Positions 47,447 to 55,669 of a DNA stretch of 64,000 nt are shown here, in pieces. Where the stretch lies: contig NZ_JARCJD010000003.1 in assembly GCF_028890115.1 (NCBI RefSeq), positions 1-64,000 on the forward strand. Reading direction: 5' to 3'. The translations under genes were made by a program, and so were the position numbers. Each line of letters opens with the position of its first letter. Positions within the stretch are counted from its first letter, which is position 1. The DNA is from Phaeobacter sp. QD34_24 (lineage in GTDB: Bacteria; Pseudomonadota; Alphaproteobacteria; Rhodobacterales; Rhodobacteraceae). The notes under the pieces are model-generated. The model worked only from the letters and a program-made list of their open reading frames with translations, ran no database searches and was not told the DNA's origin.

Positions 47447-47853
47447 GCCGAGACCGCGCACCCACAGGGTCGCGCATGTGTTGATTGTGCTGTTGCTCTT
47501 GCACTCACCGCAATGTGACGGCAGGGGCGCCTAAATCCCGATAACAAATTTGTGTGCGCTCACGCACATTTGAGAAGTGTTCAAGAGTGTTGCGTGCGGG
47601 GCATTGCTGCCCTGTGAGTACTGCATGCGATATGTGAATTGCATTACATAAACACCTGATTTTCTGGCGTAAACCTGCCAATGATTGGGGGGAATTGGCA
47701 ACATTCCGCCCAGCCATGGCAGTGGGTCCTAGCTGTCAGCGCGCTGGCGTTTTCAAGGGTGCTGCGGCAATTGCGCCGTTGTTACCTCTCCTGAAGGTGC
47801 AGCCGCCGGGGATTGGGGCCGCCGTGCCGTATGACAACGTCAGGAGACATCTA
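47447..47853 (+). promoter_or_regulatory. Porin upstream region with inverted repeats
   Basis: The 407-nt gap holds no convincing gene. Two inverted repeats stand out: TGTGCG/CGCACA (47553-47558 and 47563-47568), and TGCCAAT/ATTGGCA (47676-47682 and 47694-47700), the latter about 155 nt before the porin ATG. They may be operators for the porin. No promoter could be placed with confidence. Confidence 0.35.
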
Positions 47854-48969
47854 ATGACACCGAAATTTGCAACCAGAGCCTTGGCAGCTTCCGTTGCCGC
47901 GACCCTTGCAGCGCCCGCCTTTGCAGGGCCGACCTATGAAAACAGCACCGGCGGGTCCTTCAGTTGGTATGGCCAGTTCAACCCGGCCTTCCAATATTAC
48001 GATGATGGCGCCGAGACCTACGATCGCCTGGTCGACAACACCGGCTCGAATTCGCGCATCGGTTTCTGGCTGAAGCAGGCCTATGGCGACAATACGCTGA
48101 CCTTCCGGTTCGAAACCGCCTTTGGCCTGCGCGCCTCGGATGGGGTCAGCCAGACCTCCAAGGGAGACACCCTGACCTGGAACCGCACCCGTATCCGCCA
48201 CGTGGATTTCCAGTATGACACCGCGCGGTATGGCAAGTTCTCCGCCGGTCAGGGCTCCATGGCCTCTGACGGGATCGCGGGCAGCGATGCCTCGGGCACC
48301 GGCGTGGCTGCGGGTGTCTCGGTCAGCGACGCGGCCGGTGGCTATGCCTTCCGCACCGCGGGCGGCGCCCTGAGCGGGGTTTCCGTGGGCGATGCCTTCA
48401 GCGACTATGACGGCGGCCGCCTGGGCCGTATCCGTTATGACTCGGCCAATTTTGGTGGTTTCACCTTCTCCGCCTCCTACGGTACCGATATCCTGCGCAC
48501 CAACAACGACCGGGAAACCTATGATATCGCAGTGCGCTACGGCAATGAATTCGGTGACTTCGCCGTTGATGCCGCCCTGGGTGCGGCCTGGACCGAACAG
48601 ACCGGCCGGGCCGATATTCGCGATGTCGTAGGCTCGGTTGCGGTGGCCCATAAACCCACCGGCCTGTCGCTGTCGGTTGCCGCCGGAGAGCGCGATATCG
48701 CGGGCAGCTACGCCTATGCCAAGCTGGGCTACAGCGCCAACTGGATCGCTGCGGGCACCACCTCGCTGTCGCTCGATTACTACGATGGTTCCGACATGGT
48801 CAGCGTGGGCGACTCGGCGCAATCCTGGGGCGTGGCCGCGGTTCAGAAGATCGACAAGTACAATGTCGAAGCCTATCTCGCCTATCGCGACTATTCCTAC
48901 TCGGATACCTCCGCGACCGCCTATCAGGACAGCAACGTGATCCTGGCCGGTGCACGCTGGAAGTTCTGA
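47854..48969 (+). CDS. Outer-membrane porin
   Basis: The 371-residue protein has a signal peptide (ATRALAASVAATLAAPAFA) and is then rich in alternating beta-strand segments, aromatic residues and Gly/Asp loops, ending in ILAGARWKF with the terminal Phe of outer-membrane barrels. It fits the alphaproteobacterial general porin family. I start at ATG 47854 with CAGGAGA upstream; the longer frame lacks a sensible leader. A TTCG-loop terminator follows. Confidence 0.9.
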   Translation: MTPKFATRALAASVAATLAAPAFAGPTYENSTGGSFSWYGQFNPAFQYYDDGAETYDRLVDNTGSNSRIGFWLKQAYGDNTLTFRFETAFGLRASDGVSQTSKGDTLTWNRTRIRHVDFQYDTARYGKFSAGQGSMASDGIAGSDASGTGVAAGVSVSDAAGGYAFRTAGGALSGVSVGDAFSDYDGGRLGRIRYDSANFGGFTFSASYGTDILRTNNDRETYDIAVRYGNEFGDFAVDAALGAAWTEQTGRADIRDVVGSVAVAHKPTGLSLSVAAGERDIAGSYAYAKLGYSANWIAAGTTSLSLDYYDGSDMVSVGDSAQSWGVAAVQKIDKYNVEAYLAYRDYSYSDTSATAYQDSNVILAGARWKF

Positions 48970-48998
48970 GCAGCACGCTGCGAGATTTGCGATTGCAG

Positions 48999-49020
48999 CA
49001 CGCCCTTCGGGGCGTGTTTT
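48999..49020 (+). terminator. Terminator after porin
   Basis: CACGCCC (48999-49005), TTCG tetraloop, GGGCGTG (49010-49016) and TTTT follow the porin stop. Confidence 0.9.
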
Positions 49021-49085
49021 GCCGTTGTGGGGCCGTGAAACCTCAAGAAACCTGCGCAATGTCACATCGAGAGCGGCAATGCCTC

Positions 49086-49114
49086 TTGCGCCGAAGCCCC
49101 CATGCCAATAGAAG
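49086..49114 (+). promoter_or_regulatory. Possible sigma-70 promoter of tig
   Basis: TTGCGC (49086-49091), a 17-nt spacer and TAGAAG (49109-49114) lie about 60 nt before the tig start. The match to TTGAC/TATAAT is moderate. Confidence 0.3.
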
Positions 49115-49174
49115 GCCACAAATTGTCTGGGGGCGGAGCCTGCGCGCGCGCCCCGAATCTCTATGGGGTATAGG

Positions 49175-50506
49175 ATGCAGGTCACCGAGACGCTGAACGA
49201 AGGTCTGAAACGCGGCTACGCCATCACCGTCACAGCTGCCGAGCTGGACGAGAAGGTGAGCGAAAAGCTGGTCGAAGCGCAGCCCGAAGTCGAAATGAAG
49301 GGCTTCCGCAAGGGTAAGGTGCCGATGGCGCTGCTGCGCAAGCAATTTGGTCAGCGCCTGCTGGGCGAAGTGATGCAGGAAGCCATCGATGGCGCCATGA
49401 ACAAGCACTTCGAAGACAGCGGCGATCGCCCTGCAATGCAGCCCGAGGTCAAGATGACCAACGAGGACTGGAAAGAAGGCGACGACGTCAACGTCGAGAT
49501 GTCCTACGAGGCGCTGCCCGCGATCCCCGAGGTCGACCTCTCCGTGATCTCGGTTGAGAAACTTGTGGTGAAAGCCGAAGACGAAGCCGTTGATGAAGCG
49601 CTGGGGAACCTGGCCGAAACCGCCAAGGATTTTGACGCCCGCGACGAAGGTGCTGCCTCGGAAGATGGCGACCAGGTCGTGATCGATTTCGTCGGCAAGG
49701 TCGATGGCGAAGCCTTCGACGGCGGTTCCGCCGAAGATTACCCGCTGGTGCTGGGCTCCAACTCCTTCATCCCCGGCTTCGAAGAGCAGCTGGTTGGCGT
49801 GAAGGCCGGTGAAGAAAAAGACGTGACCGTCACCTTCCCCGAAGACTACCAGGCGGAAAACCTGGCCGGTAAGGAAGCCGTATTTACCTGCACCGTCAAG
49901 GAAGTGAAGGCGCCGAAGGCGGCCGAGATCGACGACGAACTGGCCAAGAAATTCGGCGCCGAAGATCTGGAGGCCCTGAAGGGTCAGATCCGCGAGCGTC
50001 TGGAAGCCGAATACGCCGGTGCCGCCCGTGCCGTGATGAAGCGCGCGACCCTGGACAAGCTGGACGAACTGGTCTCCTTCGACCTGCCGCCGTCGCTGGT
50101 GGACGCCGAAGCCAAGCAGATCGCGCATCAGCTGTGGCACGAGGATAACCCCGAGGTGCACGATCACAACCACGGTGAAATCGAAGCGACCGAAGAGCAC
50201 ACCAAGCTGGCCGAACGCCGCGTGCGTCTGGGCCTGCTGCTGGCCGAGCTGGGCCAGAAAGCCGAAGTGGAAGTGACCGACGCGGAAATGACCCAGGCGA
50301 TCATGGCGCAGGCGCGTCAGTACCCGGGCCAAGAACGTCAGTTCTTCGAGTTCATCCAGCAGAACGCCCAGATGCAGCAGCAGCTGCGTGCGCCGATCTT
50401 CGAAGACAAGGTCATTGACCACGTCTTTGAACAGGCCACCGTTGCCGAGAAAGAGGTCTCCAAAGAAGACCTGCAGAAGGCTGTTGAGGCGCTGGACGAC
50501 GAATAA
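49175..50506 (+). CDS. tig: Trigger factor
   Basis: Trigger factor is the ribosome-bound chaperone and prolyl isomerase. The 443-residue protein has the ribosome-binding domain with [17 protein letters not shown] (about residues 43-59, containing the GFRxGKxP signature), a FKBP-type PPIase domain (about 150-240, [20 protein letters not shown]), and a helical C-terminal domain. I start at ATG 49175 ([11 protein letters not shown]); the in-frame start at 49163 would add four non-conserved residues. Confidence 0.97.
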   Translation: MQVTETLNEGLKRGYAITVTAAELDEKVSEKLVEAQPEVEMKGFRKGKVPMALLRKQFGQRLLGEVMQEAIDGAMNKHFEDSGDRPAMQPEVKMTNEDWKEGDDVNVEMSYEALPAIPEVDLSVISVEKLVVKAEDEAVDEALGNLAETAKDFDARDEGAASEDGDQVVIDFVGKVDGEAFDGGSAEDYPLVLGSNSFIPGFEEQLVGVKAGEEKDVTVTFPEDYQAENLAGKEAVFTCTVKEVKAPKAAEIDDELAKKFGAEDLEALKGQIRERLEAEYAGAARAVMKRATLDKLDELVSFDLPPSLVDAEAKQIAHQLWHEDNPEVHDHNHGEIEATEEHTKLAERRVRLGLLLAELGQKAEVEVTDAEMTQAIMAQARQYPGQERQFFEFIQQNAQMQQQLRAPIFEDKVIDHVFEQATVAEKEVSKEDLQKAVEALDDE

Positions 50507-50534
50507 GTCCTCCGCTCTTACCGTGGATAACGAG

Positions 50535-50563
50535 AAGGCCGCCCGGTTGAGGCGGCCTTTTTC
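50535..50563 (+). terminator. Terminator after tig
   Basis: AAGGCCGCC (50535-50543) and GGCGGCCTT (50551-50559) form the stem, followed by TTTTTC. Confidence 0.9.
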
Positions 50564-50617
50564 GTGCAAGGGTGCAGTGCGGATTGTGGCGCGGCTGGGG
50601 GCCGATGGCTGCGGGGA

Positions 50618-51082
50618 TCAACTGCGCAGGCCGGTTTCCGTCAGCATGCCCCGCCGTTTCGCCTCGTAATAATAGCCTCGGGCGTAGTGCTGGATTGCGA
50701 CATCTTGGCTGCCATCCGCCAAGAGCCAGGCGCCGCGCAGGTATTTGACCGCGTATTTCAGGTTGGTATCGGCATCCAGTAGCTCTGGCGGCGCCCCGCG
50801 AAAGCCCATGGTGCGCGCCGTGGCAGGCAGGATCTGCAATAGCCCGTAATAGGGCCGATTGAGCGCATGGGGGCGATGGGTGCTCTCCCGCACGGCCAGA
50901 CGATGGACCAGGCTGCGGGGCACGGCGTAATGGTCCGACCAGTGATTGATCTTCTGGCGCAGCTCGGGCGTTTCGTTGGGGAAAAGCGGCGGTTCCGCCC
51001 GGCTCACGGATGGCGTGGGGCGGCTGCAGGCCGCTGAAACCATGGGAAGAAGCAGTACAGTCAGAAATTCACGCCGTTTCAT
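50618..51082 (-). CDS. SLT-domain lytic transglycosylase lipoprotein
   Basis: The 154-residue protein begins with a lipoprotein signal (MKRREFLTVLLLPMVSAAC). The SLT domain follows, with the catalytic Glu in LVHRLAVRESTHRPHALN (about residue 67), YYGLLQILPATARTMGF, and NLKYAVKYLRGAW. It should cleave peptidoglycan from the membrane face. Convergent with tig. Confidence 0.88.
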   Translation of the reverse strand: MKRREFLTVLLLPMVSAACSRPTPSVSRAEPPLFPNETPELRQKINHWSDHYAVPRSLVHRLAVRESTHRPHALNRPYYGLLQILPATARTMGFRGAPPELLDADTNLKYAVKYLRGAWLLADGSQDVAIQHYARGYYYEAKRRGMLTETGLRS

Positions 51083-51486
51083 AAATGCCCATCCTTTGCG
51101 AGCCGTGACGGATCCATGTCCAATCGGACGGTAGTCAGCACGGGCGGGTCAGACAATTGCTCTGCTTCATCCCGGCACCACATCGGCAAAACCTTACCGA
51201 TGATCGGCGGAAAGTCTCTTGCCCTGGCGCGTCGCTGCGGCGGATCGCGCAAAATGCAAACAATTCGAATTTCTAAGGATTTGTTTACTTTCGACGGAAA
51301 TGTCACACTGAGCCTGCATGTTGAGGCAGAAATCCCTCAGAAAGGGTCGCTTCGCTTTCGCCTGCGGACCGACCCGAAACCAGAGCAGTAAGGGGCCGCG
51401 CCTGTTTCCCACAAATCGCGGCCCCACCTCTGTATTTGGCGTGTTCGTCAGGCCAGTACAGCCCTCTGTCGCGCCACTGCTGGAGG
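51083..51486. other. Gap with a 45-codon ORF and inverted repeat
   Basis: This 404-nt gap holds no recognised gene. On the plus strand an ORF at 51254-51391 (MQTIRISKDLFTFDGNVTLS...) has no ribosome site. Directly after its TAA, GGGGCCGCG (51392-51400) and CGCGGCCCC (51417-51425) form a perfect 9-bp inverted repeat, without a T-run. It may be a small gene with its terminator or an RNA element. Confidence 0.3.
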
Positions 51487-51855
51487 TCAGCCGATCACCG
51501 GATGCCCGCGGTTCTGCATGCAGCGGATCACCATGTTGCGCTGGCTTTCCTCCTTGTCGACCGTGCCCTCGGCAGCGCCGATCAGGCCGCCGATTGCGGC
51601 ACCAGCCAGGGCGTCTTCGTGGGATTCGCCTGCACCGATGGCGGCGCCGATCAGCGCCCCTGCAACGGCCCCCTCTGACGCAAGGTTCTGATCATAGCGC
51701 ATGGCGATAGATCTACATTCAGCTTCATCCTGAGCAAACCGCGCGCCCACAGGCCCGCTCAACCGCAGGGGCTGTGCCGTTGGTGCCATGTCGCAGGCGG
51801 AAACAAGCAGTCCAGTCACAATGGAAGCGGCGGTCAGGGTAATCTTGGTGGTCAT
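51487..51855 (-). CDS. Glycine-zipper lipoprotein (copy 1)
   Basis: The 122-residue protein has a lipobox signal (ITLTAASIVTGLLVSAC) and a glycine-zipper membrane segment (AVAGALIGAAIGAGES and ALAGAAIGGLIGAAEG). It ends in RCMQNRGHPVIG. It starts at ATG 51855 with AAAGGA upstream. A paralogue lies at 52775-53137 with the same ending motif. Such proteins are small envelope lipoproteins of unknown role. Confidence 0.8.
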   Translation of the reverse strand: MTTKITLTAASIVTGLLVSACDMAPTAQPLRLSGPVGARFAQDEAECRSIAMRYDQNLASEGAVAGALIGAAIGAGESHEDALAGAAIGGLIGAAEGTVDKEESQRNMVIRCMQNRGHPVIG

Positions 51856-52041
51856 ACTATGTCCTTTGAATTTTGCCCGGCCCGGGGAGAGGGCCGGATA
51901 TGCGGCGGACCATAGATAAGAATTTTTCCTGTGCAACAAGAAATTTCTGTAAAACAATAAATCAGTATCGATTTAGGGAAAGAACTTGCTCTTGCAAGGA
52001 AAGGCTGACATCACAGGGGAGAGCCGAAAGAGGAGGGTGAT

Positions 52042-52551
52042 ATGGCGTTGATTGCGCGGGGTCTTATGGTCATCACCGGGGCATTGATGACCTTTTACGT
52101 GCTGTCGGTCATCGTGCTGACAGCGATGGGAGAGCATGAGGAGCTCTGGGATCTGGCCGATTTTGATCCCCAGCCCTTTGCACCTGCACCGCTTGGGCTG
52201 GGCCTGGCGCTGGTCTTTGCGGTCACATTTCTGCTCGGCATCCTGCTGACCTTCTGGCAGGCGCATCTGCTGCTCAAGCTGGGGCGCGCGCATATGTTTC
52301 GTGCGCTGGCCACCGGTCTGAGGCGCAGTGGTATCGGTCTGGGCATGATGTGGCTGGGGCTTTATGCCTTCATGAACGTGGTGCCGATCACCATGGCCGA
52401 TGGGCGCATCCCGATGGCGGAGATGGATATTTCCTGGCTGCCCTTTGAGATCGAATCGGTATTCCTGGTCTTGGCCACGGTGATGGTTGCGCTTGCGGAC
52501 GTGCTGATCCGCGCCGCCGAGATCGAAGACGAGAACAACCAGTTTCTATAG
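52042..52551 (+). CDS. DUF2975-like membrane protein
   Basis: The 169-residue protein has four transmembrane helices: ARGLMVITGALMTFYVLSVI, a second with LGLALVFAVTFLLGILLTFW, a third with GIGLGMMWLGLYAFMNVV, and a last one with ESVFLVLATVMVALADVLIR. The ending EIEDENNQFL and its small HTH neighbour match the DUF2975/YozG-type pairing seen in many bacteria. RBS GGAGGGTGAT precedes the ATG. Function is unknown; co-transcription with the regulator suggests self-control. Confidence 0.75.
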   Translation: MALIARGLMVITGALMTFYVLSVIVLTAMGEHEELWDLADFDPQPFAPAPLGLGLALVFAVTFLLGILLTFWQAHLLLKLGRAHMFRALATGLRRSGIGLGMMWLGLYAFMNVVPITMADGRIPMAEMDISWLPFEIESVFLVLATVMVALADVLIRAAEIEDENNQFL

Positions 52552-52562
52552 GGGAGGGGGCC

Positions 52563-52778
52563 GTGCCGATTGTCGTGAACCTGGACCTGATGCTGGTCCG
52601 GCGCAAGGTGACCTCGCGGGCGCTGGCAGCCGAGGTCGGTATTACCGAGGCGAACCTGTCCTTGCTGAAATCCGGCAAGGTCAAGGGCGTGCGTTTTGCC
52701 ACCCTGGAGGCGATCTGCCGCTATCTGGACTGCCAGCCGGGCGATATCCTGGAATACCGCCCGGAGGCTGAGGATTAG
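52563..52778 (+). CDS. Small Cro/C1-type HTH regulator (YozG-like)
   Basis: The 71-residue protein is one HTH domain (VTSRALAAEVGITEANLSLL) followed by ICRYLDCQPGDILEYRP, the standard ending of YozG-like regulators. It lies 11 nt after the DUF2975 gene with GGGGAGGG upstream. Its stop codon overlaps the stop of the convergent lipoprotein gene. Confidence 0.88.
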   Translation: MPIVVNLDLMLVRRKVTSRALAAEVGITEANLSLLKSGKVKGVRFATLEAICRYLDCQPGDILEYRPEAED

Positions 52779-53137
52779 TTGATCACCGCGTGACCACGGG
52801 CCTGCATGCAGCGGATCAGGTAATCCCGCTGCGCCTGCTTGACCTGCACATCACCAACCGCTGCACCTGCCATGGCGCCGAAAATGGCCCCGGCCAGCGC
52901 CTTGTCGCTGTTTTCCGTGGCGCCGACCAATGCGCCACCGGCGCCGCCAAGGGCGGCGCTTTTGCCGATATGACCCTGGCCAATCTGCTGCGCTTCGGCC
53001 TGGCATTGCGCCAGATCCGCCTGATAGCCGGGCTTTGGGCTGCCTGCCACCGACAGAGGCGCATCGACTGAGGGCGTGTCGCAACCGCTTAGCGCCGCGG
53101 TGCAGAGGCCTGCAATGGCAAGAATTCTCAGCATCAT
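52775..53137 (-). CDS. Glycine-zipper lipoprotein (copy 2)
   Basis: The 120-residue protein has a lipobox (LAIAGLCTAALSGC) and a glycine-zipper segment (AALGGAGGALVGATENSDKA, ALAGAIFGAMAGAAVG). It ends in RCMQARGHAVIN, closely similar to the protein at 51487. ATG 53134 is an alternative start. Convergent with the HTH gene, with overlapping stops. The two paralogues flank the DUF2975/HTH pair. Confidence 0.8.
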   Translation of the reverse strand: MMLRILAIAGLCTAALSGCDTPSVDAPLSVAGSPKPGYQADLAQCQAEAQQIGQGHIGKSAALGGAGGALVGATENSDKALAGAIFGAMAGAAVGDVQVKQAQRDYLIRCMQARGHAVIN

Positions 53138-53297
53138 CGTCCAATTCCTTTGTTCAAACGCGCGTCCTTGCAGTGAATGCTACGCCCCGCGCGGTTGCCA
53201 TGCCAGAGCGAAGAGGACGGCGTCAGGGGCTGGGCAGAAATGCGCCTGCCAGGGCAGGGGCGTTCATCGGTTACGCCATGCCGAGCGTTGCACATGA

Positions 53298-53327
53298 AAA
53301 GGCCGCACCCGATCGGGCGCGGCCTTT
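53298..53327 (-). terminator. Terminator after rplI
   Basis: AAAGGCCGC (53298-53306) pairs with GCGGCCTTT (53319-53327), with an inner CCCGATCGGG palindrome. It lies 27 nt past the rplI stop and continues into TTTCATG on the minus strand. Confidence 0.8.
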
Positions 53328-53354
53328 CTGTCTGTTGCAAAGATCCGATTGGGA

Positions 53355-53975
53355 TCAGGCGTTGGTGTCTTCTTCGCCTGCTGCTGCCGGAGCAGCTTCG
53401 CCTTCGTCGTCGTCAGACGCGGCGGAGCCGATGTCGTCAAACAGTTCGGAGATTTCGAATTCCGCAGCGGCTTCCTCTTCGGCGGCCAGCTCCTGGATCG
53501 ACTTGCCGGAGGCTTGCAGCTCGGCTTCTTCCTGCGAGCGCGCGACGTTCAGCTGGATCTGAACTTCGACTTCCGGGTGCAGTTTCACGGCGACGGCGTG
53601 CAGGCCCAGTTCCTTGATCGGAGCGATCAGGGCGACCTGTTTCTTGTCGACCGAGAACCCATCGGCGGTTGCGGCTTCGGCGGCGTCACGCGGGGTGACG
53701 GAACCATAAAGCGCGCCGGCGTCCGATGCGGAGCGAATCACGATGAACTGCTGACCGTCGAGCTTTTCGCCCAGAGCCTCGGCTTCTTTCTTGGTCTCCA
53801 GGTTGCGCGCTTCAAGCTGCGCCTTCTGGGATTCGAAAGCCGCGATATTGGCTTCGGATGCGGTCTTCGCCTTGCCCTGGGGCAGGAGGAAGTTGCGTGC
53901 GTAACCGGGCTTGACGTCTACGACGTCGCCCATCTGGCCCAGCTTGGCCACACGTTCAAGAAGGATAACTTGCAT
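53355..53975 (-). CDS. rplI: 50S ribosomal protein L9
   Basis: L9 starts [20 protein letters not shown] with the signature [13 protein letters not shown]. At 206 residues it is about 55 longer than typical L9. The extra C-terminus is acidic ([18 protein letters not shown], and [20 protein letters not shown]). It is the last gene of rpsF-rpsR-rplI. Confidence 0.97.
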   Translation of the reverse strand: MQVILLERVAKLGQMGDVVDVKPGYARNFLLPQGKAKTASEANIAAFESQKAQLEARNLETKKEAEALGEKLDGQQFIVIRSASDAGALYGSVTPRDAAEAATADGFSVDKKQVALIAPIKELGLHAVAVKLHPEVEVQIQLNVARSQEEAELQASGKSIQELAAEEEAAAEFEISELFDDIGSAASDDDEGEAAPAAAGEEDTNA

Positions 53976-53987
53976 CTCGAGGTCTCC

Positions 53988-54215
53988 TTACTTCACGGCG
54001 TAGGGCAGCAGGGCGAGGAAGCGGGCGCGTTTGATGGCGCGGGCCAGTTCACGCTGCTTCTTGGCCGAAACGGCGGTGATACGGGAGGGAACGATCTTGC
54101 CGCGCTCAGAGATGTAGCGCTGCAGAAGACGGGTGTCTTTGTAATCGATCTTCGGCGCGTTGTCGCCCGAGAAGGGGCAGACTTTGCGGCGGCGGAAAAA
54201 CGGTTTGGCTGCCAT
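53988..54215 (-). CDS. rpsR: 30S ribosomal protein S18
   Basis: S18 has 75 residues, with the family block [20 protein letters not shown] and [18 protein letters not shown]. It pairs with S6 on the 30S platform. Twelve nt separate it from rplI and 28 nt from rpsF. Confidence 0.98.
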   Translation of the reverse strand: MAAKPFFRRRKVCPFSGDNAPKIDYKDTRLLQRYISERGKIVPSRITAVSAKKQRELARAIKRARFLALLPYAVK

Positions 54216-54243
54216 GGTTTAGCGTCCTTTTCTCAAGCGTTGA

Positions 54244-54597
54244 TCAGCGGCGTTCACGGCGACCTTCACGGTCGTCACGCTTCTGCATCTGAACCGAGGG
54301 GCCTTCGGCGTGTTCGTCGACCTTGATGGTCAGAACGCGCATCACGTCTTCGTGCAGGCGCATCAGGCGTTCCATTTCCTGCACGGCGGATGCGGGGGCA
54401 TCGGTGCGCAGGAAGGCATAGTGGCCTTTGCGGTTCTTGTTGATCTTGTAGGCCATCGTCTTGACGCCCCAGTACTCGCTGTCGACGAGCTTGCCGTCGT
54501 TGTCAGCCAGTACGGCACCAAAATGTTCGATGAGGCCTTCAGCTTGCGAGTTGGACAGGTCCTGACGCGCAATCATTACATGCTCATAGAGGGGCAT
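54244..54597 (-). CDS. rpsF: 30S ribosomal protein S6
   Basis: S6 has 117 residues, starts MPLYEHVMIARQDLSNSQAE and carries the DSEYWGVKTMAYKINKNRKG block. The C-terminal tail is basic and acidic mixed (QKRDDREGRRERR). It is the first gene of the operon; its leader may hold an S6:S18 control element, which I could not confirm by eye. Confidence 0.98.
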   Translation of the reverse strand: MPLYEHVMIARQDLSNSQAEGLIEHFGAVLADNDGKLVDSEYWGVKTMAYKINKNRKGHYAFLRTDAPASAVQEMERLMRLHEDVMRVLTIKVDEHAEGPSVQMQKRDDREGRRERR

Positions 54598-54922
54598 GCG
54601 AACTCCTGTTTCTGTCTAGGCGCATTTCATAGACCGGGCGGTTGTGCCTTCCGCTGCCTGGTCACGAGAGGCTGCGCGGATCGAAAATCGTGCGGAAGGA
54701 GGCCTCCGTATACAGGCTTTGTCGTGAAGGGCAAGCGATAAAGCGGGCCGCATCGCAGCCGCTGTGCTGAGCCATTTGCGGGCAAAGGTTCGGCTGAGGG
54801 CTTTGTCTGTGTTCCAGTGTTCGATCAAGAACACGTTATGTGGAGATTTGCCCGTATCATTTCAGGCGCGGCTGGATCACGTTTAACCCTGCAACGCTTG
54901 TGTCTCAATGGAGTCTTTGACG
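54598..54922. other. rpsF/yceI intergenic region
   Basis: The 325-nt gap carries the rpsF leader and promoter on the minus side and the yceI leader on the plus side. No gene is supported. A ACCGCCCGGT segment in the rpsF leader (near 54634-54643) could belong to a S6:S18-type hairpin. Confidence 0.4.
54708..54735 (-). promoter_or_regulatory. Sigma-70-like promoter of rpsF
   Basis: On the minus strand, TTGCCC (54735-54730), a 16-nt spacer and TATACG (54713-54708) lie about 110 nt before rpsF. The same TTGCC-N16-TATA layout precedes acpP. Confidence 0.5.
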
Positions 54923-55498
54923 ATGAAAAACCTCTTGCTTGCCGCTGCCCTGTCGGGCGCCGCCGCCACTGCCGCCGTTGCGGCCCCTGAAAAATACGTT
55001 CTGGATGCCAGCCACAGCCAGATCGTGTTCAGCTACAATCACCTTGGCTTCTCGACCACCTGGGGCATGTTCTCGGGTTTTGAGGGCGAGATCATGTTCG
55101 ATCAGGAGGATCCCGCAGCCTCCAGCGTATCGGTCTCCATGCCGGTGATGTCGATGCTGACCGGTTGGGAGGCGCGTTTCAATCACTTCATGTCCAAGGA
55201 TTTCTTTGAGGCCTCCGAGGCGGAGATGGTCAGCTTCACCTCCACCGGCATCGAGGTCACCGGTGACAAGACCGCCAAGATCACCGGCGATCTGACCCTT
55301 AACGGTGTGACCAAGGCAGTGGTGCTGGATGCCAAGCTGAACCAGACCGGCGATCACCCGATGGCGGGCAAGCCCTGGGCCGGTTTCGACGCCACCACCA
55401 CCCTGGTGCGCAGCGACTTTGGCCTGGGCAAATTCGCGCCCTATGTCAGCGACGAAGTCCAGCTGCAGATCTCGGTCGAGGCGATGAAGGCCGAATAA
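54923..55498 (+). CDS. Periplasmic YceI family protein
   Basis: The 191-residue protein has a signal peptide (LLLAAALSGAAATAAVAA) and a YceI lipocalin-like domain starting PEKYVLDASHSQIVFSYNHL. It continues with FFEASEAEMVSFTSTGIEVT and GDLTLNGVTKAVVLDAKLN. YceI proteins bind isoprenoid lipids. I start at ATG 54923. It faces the convergent cytochrome b561-YceI fusion gene, which carries a second YceI domain. Confidence 0.9.
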   Translation: MKNLLLAAALSGAAATAAVAAPEKYVLDASHSQIVFSYNHLGFSTTWGMFSGFEGEIMFDQEDPAASSVSVSMPVMSMLTGWEARFNHFMSKDFFEASEAEMVSFTSTGIEVTGDKTAKITGDLTLNGVTKAVVLDAKLNQTGDHPMAGKPWAGFDATTTLVRSDFGLGKFAPYVSDEVQLQISVEAMKAE

Positions 55499-55528
55499 GG
55501 TCGGCAGATCCTTCCAGAACGAATTTGC

Positions 55529-55559
55529 CGCCGGTTCCAGATGGGACCGGCGGTTTTTC
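55529..55559 (+). terminator. Terminator after yceI
   Basis: CCGCCGGTTCC (55529-55539) and GGGACCGGCGG (55544-55554, one G-U pair) are followed by TTTTT. Confidence 0.9.
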
Positions 55560-55583
55560 GTGGCCCTGATCGGGGGGCGGAGC

Positions 55584-55616
55584 AAAAAAACGCGGACCCT
55601 GTGCGGGCCCGCGTTT
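55584..55616 (-). terminator. Terminator after the b561-YceI gene
   Basis: Read on the minus strand, AAACGCGG (55616-55609) pairs with CCGCGTTT (55595-55588) and is followed by a T-run (55590-55584). Confidence 0.85.
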
Positions 55617-55669
55617 CTCTTTCGTTGGATGGCCGTGCTTCTTTGGCTGCGCGGCTGCGTGTCTGCGGG

